Shown here piece after piece: positions 17,290 through 26,506 of a DNA stretch of 55,724 bases; positions within the stretch are counted from its first letter, which is position 1, and each line of letters opens with the position of its first letter. The stretch comes from CAZICM01 sp964537685 (lineage in GTDB: Bacteria > Myxococcota_A > Polyangia > Polyangiales > Polyangiaceae): positions 1-55,724 of the forward strand of contig CAZICM010000063.1 in assembly GCA_964537685.1 (NCBI GenBank), in the 5' to 3' direction. The translations under genes were made by a program, and so were the position numbers. Under the pieces are notes generated by a model. The model did not search any database, was not told the origin of the DNA, and saw only the letters and a program-made list of their open reading frames with translations.

Positions 17290-18180
17290 ATGAAGAACCA
17301 TCGTCTGTTATTGGCTTTTTGCCTTGCGTTTAGCGGCTCGTTTGTATTTGAAGGGGCAGCATTCGCCCAAACGCCTCCCTACATACCCACGCCTCATGTG
17401 CCGGAGGCGAGGATTGAAAAGCCCAAGGTGATGGTTTTGCCGGCGGCGCTGCGGGGAGGTATTGGCCTGGAAACGGCCTCGTTTACCTATAGCGAGGGGG
17501 ATTTTTCGGCGGTGGCGCTGGGACTCGTGGCCTCTGTACCGCTGACGCGGGCGGATTTTCTGGATGCTCGGCTTCCGATGGGATTGACGATGCGCACCCG
17601 CACCAATGCGGTGTTGGGCAATCTTGAAGTGGGATATCACCGTATTCTAAGGCCGGCGAAGCGTGTATGGCTGACATTGGGGGCATCGTTGGGATTGCCC
17701 ATGATACAAAGCGAGAGTCAGAAACAGGACAATTACGAAGCGCCATCGGCGGCACTGGCCCATTATCGGCTACAGGATTATTTACCCGAGACGGTACCCA
17801 TAGGGTTTCAGTTTGGGGGAGAGTGGCTGGCGGGACCTTTTATTTTGCGGGGAGAATTAAAGCTTGTGGGATGTTTTGCGGGAGGCCGCAATGGAGAGCC
17901 GGAGTTGATTGTGCCGCATTCGGTGGAGATTCAGTATGGGCAGCGGGTTGGCGTGGGGCTTCGTGTGCAGGGGGTGGGGTTGCCGACCTTTGGCGAGATC
18001 GATATGGCGCACTCGATTGAAGGGCATTTATATCAGGCCGCGGTGGAGCCCTTTTTTGTATTCGAGGGAAAGCCTATGTTTTTAAGGCTGGGATTGATGA
18101 TGCCGCTGGATGAGCCTTTGGGGCCGCCTTTTAAGGATGCTTGGGGATTTAGGATGGGGGTGGGGGTGAGGGTGGAGTAG
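17290..18180 (+). CDS. Outer-membrane beta-barrel protein, function unknown
   Basis: 296 residues from the ATG at 17290; the frame is open from 17215, but the signal peptide begins at this Met. It has a basic n-region (MKNHR), a hydrophobic core and an AFAQ cleavage site. The mature part has many amphipathic beta-strands with Gly and aromatic residues (GGIGLETASFTYSEGDFSAV, RLGLMMPLD) and ends in a strand-like GFRMGVGVRVE. This fits a 10-14-stranded outer-membrane protein. The ribosome-binding site is weak. The 3' end overlaps the convergent MFS gene by 32 bp. No specific family is recognised. Confidence 0.65.
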   Translation: MKNHRLLLAFCLAFSGSFVFEGAAFAQTPPYIPTPHVPEARIEKPKVMVLPAALRGGIGLETASFTYSEGDFSAVALGLVASVPLTRADFLDARLPMGLTMRTRTNAVLGNLEVGYHRILRPAKRVWLTLGASLGLPMIQSESQKQDNYEAPSAALAHYRLQDYLPETVPIGFQFGGEWLAGPFILRGELKLVGCFAGGRNGEPELIVPHSVEIQYGQRVGVGLRVQGVGLPTFGEIDMAHSIEGHLYQAAVEPFFVFEGKPMFLRLGLMMPLDEPLGPPFKDAWGFRMGVGVRVE

Positions 18181-19621
18181 TTGTTTCGACCTTCGCCCTC
18201 AGCTTCGGAAACCACAAGCCCAACAAAAAACTCGCCACGCCAATCCCCGAAACCACCCAAAAAATCGTCGAAAGCCCTCCAGACAGCGCCGTCCCCAGCT
18301 TCCCCAGCATTTCGGGATCGAGCGATTTCCCGCGCTCTGGACTCAACAGATCACTCGCCGCTTCCATAGGAATACTCGGGTCTTTTGCAATCGACGCCCT
18401 TAAAATTCCTCCCGTCGCGCCCACCACCACCGCCCCGCCTATCGATCGGAAAAACATCGTGCTCGCCGTTACCACACCCCGGTTCTGCCAGTCCACACTG
18501 CTCTGCGCCGCAATTACCAAGGCGGTATTCGCAAATCCAAGCCCTACCCCAAATAAAATCATCGAGCCCCGCGGTACCCATAGGCTTACCCCCTTGACCG
18601 CAAATATCGCCAGCACAAAACCCGCTATCGCCGTGATAAATAATCCTCCCCGTATCAAGGGCCTATACCCCACCCTCATCATCAATCGCCCCGATAGCGC
18701 ACTCGCAATCGGCCAGCCTATGACTATGGGCGTGATCACGCTCCCAGCTTCTGTGGGCGTTCCTCCCAATACCCCTTGTACAAAAAGAGGTACATAGGTC
18801 ATCACCGCAAACATCCCGCCGCCAATCAATCCTCCCACCGCGCTCGATACCGCAATCACCGGCCGCCTAAAGACATTCAGCGGAAAGATAGGCTCCGCCG
18901 CCCTTTTCTCGATGTAGATAAATAACGAAAGCAGAAGCGCCGCCGCCGGAAATGCGATGAGCGCAGATTTGGATTCGCCTCCCGCAACCCCAAATTGAAG
19001 CGCCAAAACCGCCCCCGAAAGGACAACAGCTCCGGCAATATCAAGGGTATGCGGCTTCTTTTCAACACTCTCGTGCAGGCCCCCCAACAAGAAAAAGACC
19101 GCCGCGAGTCCAAAGGGAATGTTTATGTAAAAAATCCAGTGCCAGGATAGATAATGAACAATAATTCCGCCCACCATCGGCCCAACCGTACCGGCAATGG
19201 CCCATACAGCACCAAAAAGCCCTTGTACTTTCCCCCGCTCTTCCACACTAAAGATATCGCCCGCAATGGTCAGCGCCATGGGCTGCATGGCCCCAGCCCC
19301 CAACCCTTGAAGCGCCCTAAAGGCGATAAGCTGCGTCATCGTTTGGGAAAAGCCACACGCCGTCGAGCCCAACAGAAATAGCCCAATGCCTAAGAGCAAT
19401 ATAGGCTTGCGACCATACAGATCCGCCAGCTTTCCATATACGGGCACCGCAACCGTCGAGGTAAGCAAATAGGCCGTAAAGACCCATGAATAAATGGAGA
19501 TGCCCCCTAAATCGCCCACGACGGTAGGCATGGCGGTGGATACAACCGTCGCCTCCAACGCGGCCATGAACAAACTAAGCAACAGCGCGGCAACCGTAAT
19601 CGGCCGATGGGTTTTTCGCAT
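18149..19621 (-). CDS. MFS drug transporter, DHA2 (EmrB/QacA) family
   Basis: 490 residues with about 14 membrane segments, the size and topology of the 14-TM DHA2 proton-drug antiporters. I chose the ATG at 19621, because codons further upstream overlap the RND gene and are not membrane-like. MFS motif A is seen as GKLADLYGRKP between TM2 and TM3, and the antiporter motif C as WAIAGTVGPMVGG in TM5. It is the third gene of a minus-strand efflux operon, 19 bp after the RND pump stop. Known relatives export drugs, dyes or metabolites across the inner membrane. Substrate unknown. Confidence 0.9.
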   Translation of the reverse strand: MRKTHRPITVAALLLSLFMAALEATVVSTAMPTVVGDLGGISIYSWVFTAYLLTSTVAVPVYGKLADLYGRKPILLLGIGLFLLGSTACGFSQTMTQLIAFRALQGLGAGAMQPMALTIAGDIFSVEERGKVQGLFGAVWAIAGTVGPMVGGIIVHYLSWHWIFYINIPFGLAAVFFLLGGLHESVEKKPHTLDIAGAVVLSGAVLALQFGVAGGESKSALIAFPAAALLLSLFIYIEKRAAEPIFPLNVFRRPVIAVSSAVGGLIGGGMFAVMTYVPLFVQGVLGGTPTEAGSVITPIVIGWPIASALSGRLMMRVGYRPLIRGGLFITAIAGFVLAIFAVKGVSLWVPRGSMILFGVGLGFANTALVIAAQSSVDWQNRGVVTASTMFFRSIGGAVVVGATGGILRASIAKDPSIPMEAASDLLSPERGKSLDPEMLGKLGTALSGGLSTIFWVVSGIGVASFLLGLWFPKLRAKVETTTPPSPPPPS

Positions 19622-19640
19622 AGATGTACCAGGGAGATCC

Positions 19641-22600
19641 CTAGACCTGGGGCGGTGTAACCGATGGCACTCCAGGATGGGTCTCGGATGCAGATGGTTT
19701 TTTAAAGAGGCGCCCAAATCTGGTCTTGAGCCGGTCGGCAATCACATAGAAAGCCGGTACGACCAAGAGCGATAGACCGGTGGATAGCGTAAGTCCGCCA
19801 ATGACCGCAATGGCCATGGGCGCCCGAACCTCTGAGCCTTCTCCCATGCCAAATGCAGGGGGAATCGCAGCCATAAGCGTGGCTACCGAGGTCATGAGAA
19901 TGGGCCGAAGCCGTATAGGCCCAGCCCGCTGCATGGCTTCAAGCGCACTCACTCCTTGGTTCTTTATTTCATTGGCATAATCCACCAAAATGATCGAGTT
20001 CTTCTTGACGATGCCCATCAGGAGCAGGATGCCGATCATGCTGAAAATATTTAAGGTTTTGCCCGCAAATAAGAGTCCAAATGCCGCTCCCGCCAAGGAA
20101 AGCGGCAATATCGTCAGTACTGTCACCGGGTGCATAAATGAATTAAACTGAGAAGCGAGCACCATATAGGCGACGATAATGCCCAAAATAAGCGCGAAGA
20201 CCAAGCCTCCCATCGATTCGCGGAAGGCCACGCTGGCCCCGCCCAAGACCACCCGGTAGCCTGCGGGAGCTTCTTTGCCCAAGCGTTCCACAATCGATAA
20301 AGCCTCGTCCTGGGAACGGCCCGGCGCCACATTGCCAAACACCGTAATCGCCCGCTCTCGATCGCGCCTTGTAATCTGCTGAAGCGCCGGATGTTCCGCC
20401 GATGTCACCAGCGCCGATAGCGGTATCAATTCTCCCGTCGCGCTTCGGACTTGAAGCTTGGCCAAATCCTCGGGCCTTGTGCGCTGCTCGGCCAACAGCC
20501 TCATACGCACATCCATGCGCCGCCCGCCCGCGCTGTATTTGCCCACCCGAACGCCGCCCACCAAAGCATTGAGCGTCGTCGCAATTTCCTCGACGCTTAC
20601 CCCTAAATCGGCCGCCCTCGCCCGATCGGGCATAATCGATAGCTCGGGCATGCCCAATTGGTAATCGGTATCCAAATCGACCACCGCGCCGCTCGCCGTT
20701 AGCTCGCCTTTAATGCGATCGGTAATCTCGACCAATTTCTCCCAATCGGACCCGCGCACCGAAAACTCTACAGGGAAACCCCGCTGCGCCGTAAACCCAG
20801 CCTGCGATAAATCTTGAACCACCGTGCGAAGCCCCGGATAGCTATTGAGCTCTTTGCGCAGCATACCGGCAAACTCCGCCTGCGTAACGGGCCTTTCGCC
20901 TTTGGGCTTCATCGTCACAAACATCACGCCCGAATTGACACCGCCGCCTCCAAAGCCTCCAACCACCATAAAGGCGCGGGCCACTTCAGGCCGGTTATTT
21001 ACATACGTCTCGGCCTTCTTTAATAGCGCGTCGGTCTCGGCCAAATTCGAACCCACCGCCGTCTGCATACGGAGCATCAACCGGCTTTGATCCTGCGATG
21101 GCACAAATTCACCGGGCAGCTTTTGCATCGCCGTCACACTTCCAGCCATCAATAGCCCACCCACCACCAAAACCGCCACCGGATATTTTAAACCCTTTAC
21201 CAATATCCACGAATACGCCCGCGATAGCGCATCAAAACTCCGGTCCACCAGCTTGCCCAAGCCTTTGCGCTCTTCGTGCTTTACATCCAAAATCTGAGCA
21301 CAGCGCGCCGGAGCCAGCGTAATCGCTTCTAAATACGATAGCGCAACCGCCACGCACAGCGTTACACCGAATTGAAGAAAGAATCGCCCTATGATTCCCT
21401 TCATAAAGACAATCGGTATAAATATCGCTATCACGGCCACCGTCGCCGCCAGCGCCGCAAAGGTAATCTCCTGCGTTCCTTCCCGGGCCGCTCTTGTCCG
21501 GTCTTTGCCCTGTTCTGCATGCCGGAAGATATTTTCCAAGACCATAATGGCATCGTCGACCACAATGCCTACCGCCAGCGATAATCCAAGCAATGTAAAT
21601 GTATTGAGCGTAAAGCCCAAAAAGTAAATGACCGCTACCGTGCCCAAGAGCGACATCGGTATGGCCAATATGACATTTAGCGTGCTGGATAGCGATCCTA
21701 AAAACATCCAGCAGACCAGCGCCGTCAGCAGCACCGATAGCCCAAGCTCTACATAAATATGATCGACCGATTGCTCGATAAAGCGTGTCGAATCAAATAA
21801 TATATTCAGTTCCATTCCTTCCGGCAGCGTGCTCTCGACTTCCTTCAGCGCCTGCTTTACGCCGGACGCTACCGCTACCGCATTGGAACCCCGCTGTTTC
21901 TTTATTCCCATCCCCTGCGCCGGCATACCGCTTACCCGCGCCATGCGCCGCACGTCTTCAAAGCCATCTTCCACCAGCGCCGCATCTTCTAAATAAACAG
22001 GCGATCCAGCGCTCTCCCGTATAACTATCTTGCGAAGCGTCTCCAAATCCAAGGCTTCGCCCAATACCCGCACATTAATCTCGCGCCCCTGGGTCTCCAG
22101 CCTCCCCGCGGGCAGCTCCACATGCTCGCGCCTTAAGGCCCGCGTGATATCTGTAACCGTTACCCCTTTTTCATTCAGCCTCGCCGCATCCAGCCATATC
22201 CGCACATTGCGCTCTAAATATCCGCCCATCATCACTTCGCCCACCCCGGGCACCGTCTGAAGCTTCTCTTTTAGGCGGTATCGCGCAAAATCCGATAGCA
22301 TCTGAGGCGCGTAGGGCCCCGACAGGCCCACCCACATAATCGGCTGATCCTCGGGATTGGTCTTGCTTACAATCGGAGGATCCAAATCCCTCGGAAGCCT
22401 TTGCTGCGCCTGCGATACTTTTGTCGTTACATCCTGAAGCGCAGCATCGACGTTTCTCGATAAATCCAATTCAATCGTTATCGATGCCGTCCCCTGCCTC
22501 GCCGACGATGTTATCGATTTTACGCCCTCAACCTGAACCACCGCCTCCTCAATCGGCTCCACCACATCGTGCTCAATAACTTCAGGCGCCGCCCCTTCCC

Positions 22601-22751
22601 AGTTCACCGCAACGGTGATCGTCGGAAAATCCACATCAGGAAATTGGCTAATGCCTATCCGGCTCATCGCCACCAAGCCAAAAACAATGGTCGCGATCAT
22701 CAGCATCCAGGCCAAAACAGGCTTTCTTAAACAGGCTTCTGTAATGCTCAT
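19641..22751 (-). CDS. RND efflux pump inner-membrane subunit (AcrB/HAE1 type)
   Basis: 1036 residues, the standard length for HAE1 pumps. The N-terminus MSITEACLRKPVLAWML forms TM1. The first periplasmic loop has the usual GISQFPDVDFPTITV start. TM4 carries the proton-relay aspartates in GIVVDDAIMVLENIFRH (near residue 405). The second large loop and the C-terminal TM10-12 (GIVKKNSIILVDYANEIK) are complete, so it looks functional. Such pumps work as trimers with a periplasmic adaptor and an outer-membrane channel. The adaptor gene overlaps its start by 4 bp; no TolC-like gene is in the window. Confidence 0.95.
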   Translation of the reverse strand: MSITEACLRKPVLAWMLMIATIVFGLVAMSRIGISQFPDVDFPTITVAVNWEGAAPEVIEHDVVEPIEEAVVQVEGVKSITSSARQGTASITIELDLSRNVDAALQDVTTKVSQAQQRLPRDLDPPIVSKTNPEDQPIMWVGLSGPYAPQMLSDFARYRLKEKLQTVPGVGEVMMGGYLERNVRIWLDAARLNEKGVTVTDITRALRREHVELPAGRLETQGREINVRVLGEALDLETLRKIVIRESAGSPVYLEDAALVEDGFEDVRRMARVSGMPAQGMGIKKQRGSNAVAVASGVKQALKEVESTLPEGMELNILFDSTRFIEQSVDHIYVELGLSVLLTALVCWMFLGSLSSTLNVILAIPMSLLGTVAVIYFLGFTLNTFTLLGLSLAVGIVVDDAIMVLENIFRHAEQGKDRTRAAREGTQEITFAALAATVAVIAIFIPIVFMKGIIGRFFLQFGVTLCVAVALSYLEAITLAPARCAQILDVKHEERKGLGKLVDRSFDALSRAYSWILVKGLKYPVAVLVVGGLLMAGSVTAMQKLPGEFVPSQDQSRLMLRMQTAVGSNLAETDALLKKAETYVNNRPEVARAFMVVGGFGGGGVNSGVMFVTMKPKGERPVTQAEFAGMLRKELNSYPGLRTVVQDLSQAGFTAQRGFPVEFSVRGSDWEKLVEITDRIKGELTASGAVVDLDTDYQLGMPELSIMPDRARAADLGVSVEEIATTLNALVGGVRVGKYSAGGRRMDVRMRLLAEQRTRPEDLAKLQVRSATGELIPLSALVTSAEHPALQQITRRDRERAITVFGNVAPGRSQDEALSIVERLGKEAPAGYRVVLGGASVAFRESMGGLVFALILGIIVAYMVLASQFNSFMHPVTVLTILPLSLAGAAFGLLFAGKTLNIFSMIGILLLMGIVKKNSIILVDYANEIKNQGVSALEAMQRAGPIRLRPILMTSVATLMAAIPPAFGMGEGSEVRAPMAIAVIGGLTLSTGLSLLVVPAFYVIADRLKTRFGRLFKKPSASETHPGVPSVTPPQV

Positions 22752-24037
22752 GGCTGCGCACTCCCTATCGCCGAAGGCATCGCCGAAGGAGCTCCAGACG
22801 GCGCCGTTCCCGCCGTTGCTCCTTTGGGCTTGGCCTCGCCCTGCGCCTGAATCTGTCCCGCAGGCACCACCTTCACCGGAACCCCTTCCCGAAGCGCCTC
22901 GGCCCCCCGCACCACCAGCATTTCCCCTGGCTTTAATCCGCTCTTCACTTCAACCCGCCCATCCGCCGTGCGCAGCCCCAGCGATAAAACCCGCTCGTTC
23001 GCCGCGCCATTCTCCACCACAAAGGCCAAAAAGCCCTTTTCGCTCGGCCTCACCGCCGTCTGCGGAATCACCGGCGCATCCGGGTTTTCGCCCACTGGCA
23101 CACTCACCTCGGCAAAGGCTCCGGGCCGCAGCTCGTCCCGCACCGCCGCGTCTACCTCCGCCGTCACATTCACCATCCGCGTCCCAGAATCGGCCGCATC
23201 GCTCACATAGGTAATCGCCGCCTTAAACTTCCGCTCATCGCTGCGCACCTGAAAATAAGCCGCCATCCCCTGCTTGATGCGAGGCGCTTCAATTTCAGGC
23301 ACCGCAAAGCGAAGCAGCAAAGGATCGCGCTGCAAAATCGTCGCCAGCACCGAGCCGGGCTGCACATATTGCCCTGTTTGCACCGTGCGCGATTGAATCT
23401 TCCCCGCGATAGGCGACTTCACATACGCATCCCGAAGATTGATGCTCGCCGTATCCAAAGCCGCCTGCGCCTCGGCCACTTGCGCACTCGCCGATCGCAC
23501 CTTGGTGCGCCATGTCGACAGTTCTTCCGTACTAAACACACCCGCGTTTTCGGCCCCCGCACCCTCGCGCCTCGAGAGCCCCGTCTCCGCATCCACCTTC
23601 GCCGCCAGCGCCTTCTCCAGCGAAGCCTTCGCCGACCGAACCGCCACCGAATAGCGCGCCGGATCGATCTCCACCAACACCTGGCCTTTCTTCACGGTTT
23701 CGCCTTCTTTAAAGCGCACATGCTCCACAGCCCCCGACACCCGCGCCACAAGCTGCACCCGCTCAAAGGCATCCACCGATCCAACGGCCGTCACCGTGTA
23801 TTCCACACGCTCCTTCGCCACAGGAATCACTTCCACGGGAAAGCTCATCGCCTTACCCTTCGCGCCCGGCCCTTCGCCCTTGGCCTCCTCGCCCTTCTTA
23901 CAGCCCGCCCACAAGAGCAAACACAACAGCATCACCAGCGCATGAAAAGCCGCGCGCCGAATATCATCGCGCTTACAAAAAACACAAAAAATGTCCCGCC
24001 TGCCGCGCCGGACTTGAGCTTGTTTCTGAATGGCCAT
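22748..24037 (-). CDS. RND efflux periplasmic adaptor (HlyD/MFP family)
   Basis: About 429 residues. A hydrophobic segment ending in the lipobox LLWAGC near residue 45 makes it an inner-membrane-tethered lipoprotein, as is usual for RND adaptors. The lipoyl half-motifs are GAVEHVRFKEGETVKKGQVLVE (first) and KSPIAGKIQSRTVQTGQYVQ (second), separated by a helical hairpin. Beta-barrel and membrane-proximal domains follow (TAVRPSEKGFLAFV, GLKPGEMLVVRGAEAL). The start is uncertain: ATG at 24037, with upstream codons open to 24103. It is the first gene of the efflux operon and overlaps the RND gene by 4 bp. Confidence 0.92.
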   Translation of the reverse strand: MAIQKQAQVRRGRRDIFCVFCKRDDIRRAAFHALVMLLCLLLWAGCKKGEEAKGEGPGAKGKAMSFPVEVIPVAKERVEYTVTAVGSVDAFERVQLVARVSGAVEHVRFKEGETVKKGQVLVEIDPARYSVAVRSAKASLEKALAAKVDAETGLSRREGAGAENAGVFSTEELSTWRTKVRSASAQVAEAQAALDTASINLRDAYVKSPIAGKIQSRTVQTGQYVQPGSVLATILQRDPLLLRFAVPEIEAPRIKQGMAAYFQVRSDERKFKAAITYVSDAADSGTRMVNVTAEVDAAVRDELRPGAFAEVSVPVGENPDAPVIPQTAVRPSEKGFLAFVVENGAANERVLSLGLRTADGRVEVKSGLKPGEMLVVRGAEALREGVPVKVVPAGQIQAQGEAKPKGATAGTAPSGAPSAMPSAIGSAQP

Positions 24038-24099
24038 TTGGAATTCCGGATGAAGATTCAGTGGCTTATAGTGCATCCGAAATCGCAGACCAAGGGGTG

Positions 24100-24810
24100 T
24101 CAATAACTTACCCGGATACGCAGCGACACCGTGGCAATACCCTTCTCCCGCACATCGCTCATCGAACCCATCTGCCCCTTTGCCTTGGGCCGAAACGCAC
24201 CCACAAAAGCGAGCACCGTCTCCATATACGACTCATTCATCGGCAGAAACCAAGGCACGATGTACAGCGGCACACCCGTACGCACAAAAAGAGCTCCCTG
24301 CTCATTGCATTCGGTCAAATCGGTCACGCCAAAATCGCTGTACTGCATAATAAACTTAGGAATACGCAGCACAAACTCGGACAGACTCCGGCCATCGACA
24401 TAACGCCTATAGACACCCTTCACATCATAGAGCGCCTGAGACCTCGCCGAACGCCTCGTAAATTCCTCGATAGACAAGCGCTCGAGATGAGCCATCACCG
24501 AAACCAAAGGCAGCACCGGCAGCACGTCATAGAGCGTACCGGCCAAGAAAGGCTGCTTAAAAAAAACCCGGAGCTCGGCATCGGGAAAGTGGCTCAGCAC
24601 CTTGGCCATTCCGCCTGGAATACGCCTTTCGGCATAGGCAAAAAAACCCCGGTAGGCCAGCCCCTTCACATGAAATGGACTCGATCCCGGCTTACAAGGA
24701 AGCGGTTCGTAAAGCATCGCGGGCGTCCCCCATGCATATTCAAAAACATCATAACCCGATTTTAGGACTTCGAAGCTGCACTGTTTTTTGCTTTGATTCG
24801 GGCAAGACAT
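24100..24810 (-). CDS. TIGR02265/DUF2378-like protein (myxobacterial type)
   Basis: 236 residues from the ATG at 24810. The order of blocks, VKGLAYRGFFAYAERRIPGG, then FFKQPFLAGTLYDVLPVLPL, then EFTRRSARSQALYDVKGVYR, resembles the roughly 180-residue TIGR02265/DUF2378 domain, known mainly from Myxococcales and without defined function. The match is by layout, not a strong signature, so treat the family name as tentative. There is no signal peptide. The start codon shares the four bases CATG with the divergent start of the surface-repeat gene; in-frame starts further upstream (to 24924) would lie inside that gene. The adaptor gene follows 62 bp downstream. Confidence 0.6.
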   Translation of the reverse strand: MSCPNQSKKQCSFEVLKSGYDVFEYAWGTPAMLYEPLPCKPGSSPFHVKGLAYRGFFAYAERRIPGGMAKVLSHFPDAELRVFFKQPFLAGTLYDVLPVLPLVSVMAHLERLSIEEFTRRSARSQALYDVKGVYRRYVDGRSLSEFVLRIPKFIMQYSDFGVTDLTECNEQGALFVRTGVPLYIVPWFLPMNESYMETVLAFVGAFRPKAKGQMGSMSDVREKGIATVSLRIRVSY

Positions 24811-26365
24811 GACAGCGCCGCTCCAGCTTGTTGTAAACCGGTGCAAACGATTTCTGGCCGGAACGGCCTTATCGCTCGCCCTATGCATACCCAGCCTGGT
24901 TTTCGCCCAGGAATCCAAGCCCAAACCGCTGCTCTTTGAAGCGCGCTCGGGCGATCCAACCCTGAGCGCGGACTATCTTCACAATCTTGTCGAAGGCGCG
25001 CTGGGCGTACCGCTCATCAACCCCGGCGATCCCAAAGGCCGCAAAGTCAAGGGCGCGCTGGTGATTGAAGTACGGCCTCGAGAGCAGCAGATCATCGTCA
25101 CCTACCGGGACGCGACGGCGGCCGAGTTTTCCGAGATTTTATTATTGAGGCCCGACGCTCAAGCCAACAGCCGAGCCATTGTTGAAGCCGTTACCGCGCT
25201 GGAAAAAGCGCATCGCCCGCCTGACGACCCGGTGGAAGAAGCTCCGCTCAGCGTACCGGGCAAAGGATTGGCCAACGAAAATAGCGCCGGGGACGAAGAG
25301 CCCAAAGGGCATCCCACGGGATATTTCCCTTTTAATTTATCGTTATTTTATCCGATAGCGCTCAATGTAGGCCGCCCCAATATCATCACAAACGCAGATA
25401 TATCGATATTGGTCAGCCGCATAGGGCAGCTCCGGGGCCTATCGCTGGGAACGATAACATACGCGGCCTTTGATATGGAAGGCGCCCAAGTGAGCATAGC
25501 GGCGCTGGCGGGGGGACACGTTCACGGATTACAATTTGGAGGCACCTTTGCGTATGCGGGTGAAGGCGTAGAAGGGGCTCAGATATCGGGCGTACTGGGA
25601 TGGGCGGACGAACCCGTCAGGGGCCTCATGTTTTCGGGAATAGCGAGCCAAAGCTACAAAGACCTCCAAGGAGCGCAGATATCGGGAGGAGCCAGCATCA
25701 CACGAGGCCAGCTTCGGGGCGTACAATTTTCGGGCATGCTCAATATTGGCAAAGTGAGCGGCCTACAATGGAGCAGCATCAACGTATCGGCGCATGTGGA
25801 TGGGCTACAGATCGGCTTAATCAACACGGCGCGGCATGTGGACGGGCTACAGATCGGCTTAATCAACATTGCGCGCAAGATAGACGGCGTACAGATTGGG
25901 CTATTGAACGTAACGGAAAACCTATCGGGCGAATCACTGGGGCTGGCGAATATCCTCAAACCCGGCTCGATTCATCCCGTGGTATGGGGTAGCTCGAATT
26001 TATACGGCAACGCGGGATTTAAATTCATGAGCAAATACACCTATAGCATTTTAAGCGGAGCGCTTCACAACGAAAACAAAGAGACGGTGGGCGGACTGGG
26101 GCTGACACTGGGCGTTCATTTACACATGGACAGCCTATTACGGGGCCTGCAGATGGGAGGCGACTTTGGATTTTACAGGTTATTCCGGGACAGCATTGGG
26201 ATAGGCGACCGGGATGAGATGCTCAAGACCCGATTGATATTGGCCTATACGCTGGTACCGCGGCTGACATTGTTTATGGGGGGAGGAGCATTTGTAGGCA
26301 TCAAGGGAGCGGACACGGTAGAGACACGCTTTGGCCCGGAGTTTTTGGGGGGCCTGGAGCTATAA
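24809..26365 (+). CDS. Exported surface-repeat protein, LA_2272-like
   Basis: 518 residues. The signal peptide (FLAGTALSLALCIPSLVFAQ) is followed by a 130-residue domain and then about ten degenerate repeats of 14-23 residues of the type G-L-Q-I-G-L-I-N-x-A. The clearest are four 14-residue units beginning HVDGLQIGLINTAR. Regular GxQxG/GLxN repeats of this kind occur in the LA_2272-type surface-repeat proteins first seen in Leptospira; a beta-solenoid or barrel is likely. The last 120 residues (LGLTLGVHLHMDSLLRGLQ, FMGGGAFVGIKG) look like barrel strands. It probably sits in or on the outer membrane. The start touches the divergent gene. Confidence 0.72.
   Translation: MTAPLQLVVNRCKRFLAGTALSLALCIPSLVFAQESKPKPLLFEARSGDPTLSADYLHNLVEGALGVPLINPGDPKGRKVKGALVIEVRPREQQIIVTYRDATAAEFSEILLLRPDAQANSRAIVEAVTALEKAHRPPDDPVEEAPLSVPGKGLANENSAGDEEPKGHPTGYFPFNLSLFYPIALNVGRPNIITNADISILVSRIGQLRGLSLGTITYAAFDMEGAQVSIAALAGGHVHGLQFGGTFAYAGEGVEGAQISGVLGWADEPVRGLMFSGIASQSYKDLQGAQISGGASITRGQLRGVQFSGMLNIGKVSGLQWSSINVSAHVDGLQIGLINTARHVDGLQIGLINIARKIDGVQIGLLNVTENLSGESLGLANILKPGSIHPVVWGSSNLYGNAGFKFMSKYTYSILSGALHNENKETVGGLGLTLGVHLHMDSLLRGLQMGGDFGFYRLFRDSIGIGDRDEMLKTRLILAYTLVPRLTLFMGGGAFVGIKGADTVETRFGPEFLGGLEL
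25792..25917 (+). repeat. 42-bp in-frame tandem repeat in surface-repeat gene
   Basis: Three consecutive 42-bp units encode 14-residue repeats. The first two are nearly identical in DNA (GCATGTGGAYGGGCTACAG and on to the next unit at 25834), and the third has diverged. Near-identity at DNA level points to recent duplication or homogenisation. It is coding and in frame, unlike the intergenic array that follows. Confidence 0.75.
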
Positions 26366-26506
26366 ACCGTGCTCATCCTTGTTTTCCTTCAAGACCAACA
26401 ACCCAACCCATCCCATTTTCCGAATTGCCCAACCCAAACCCCGTACACCTAGACGCAAGACCCGTCAAGCCCTTATCGACACCCCCGTCTCGCTCCTCCC
26501 ATTCCA

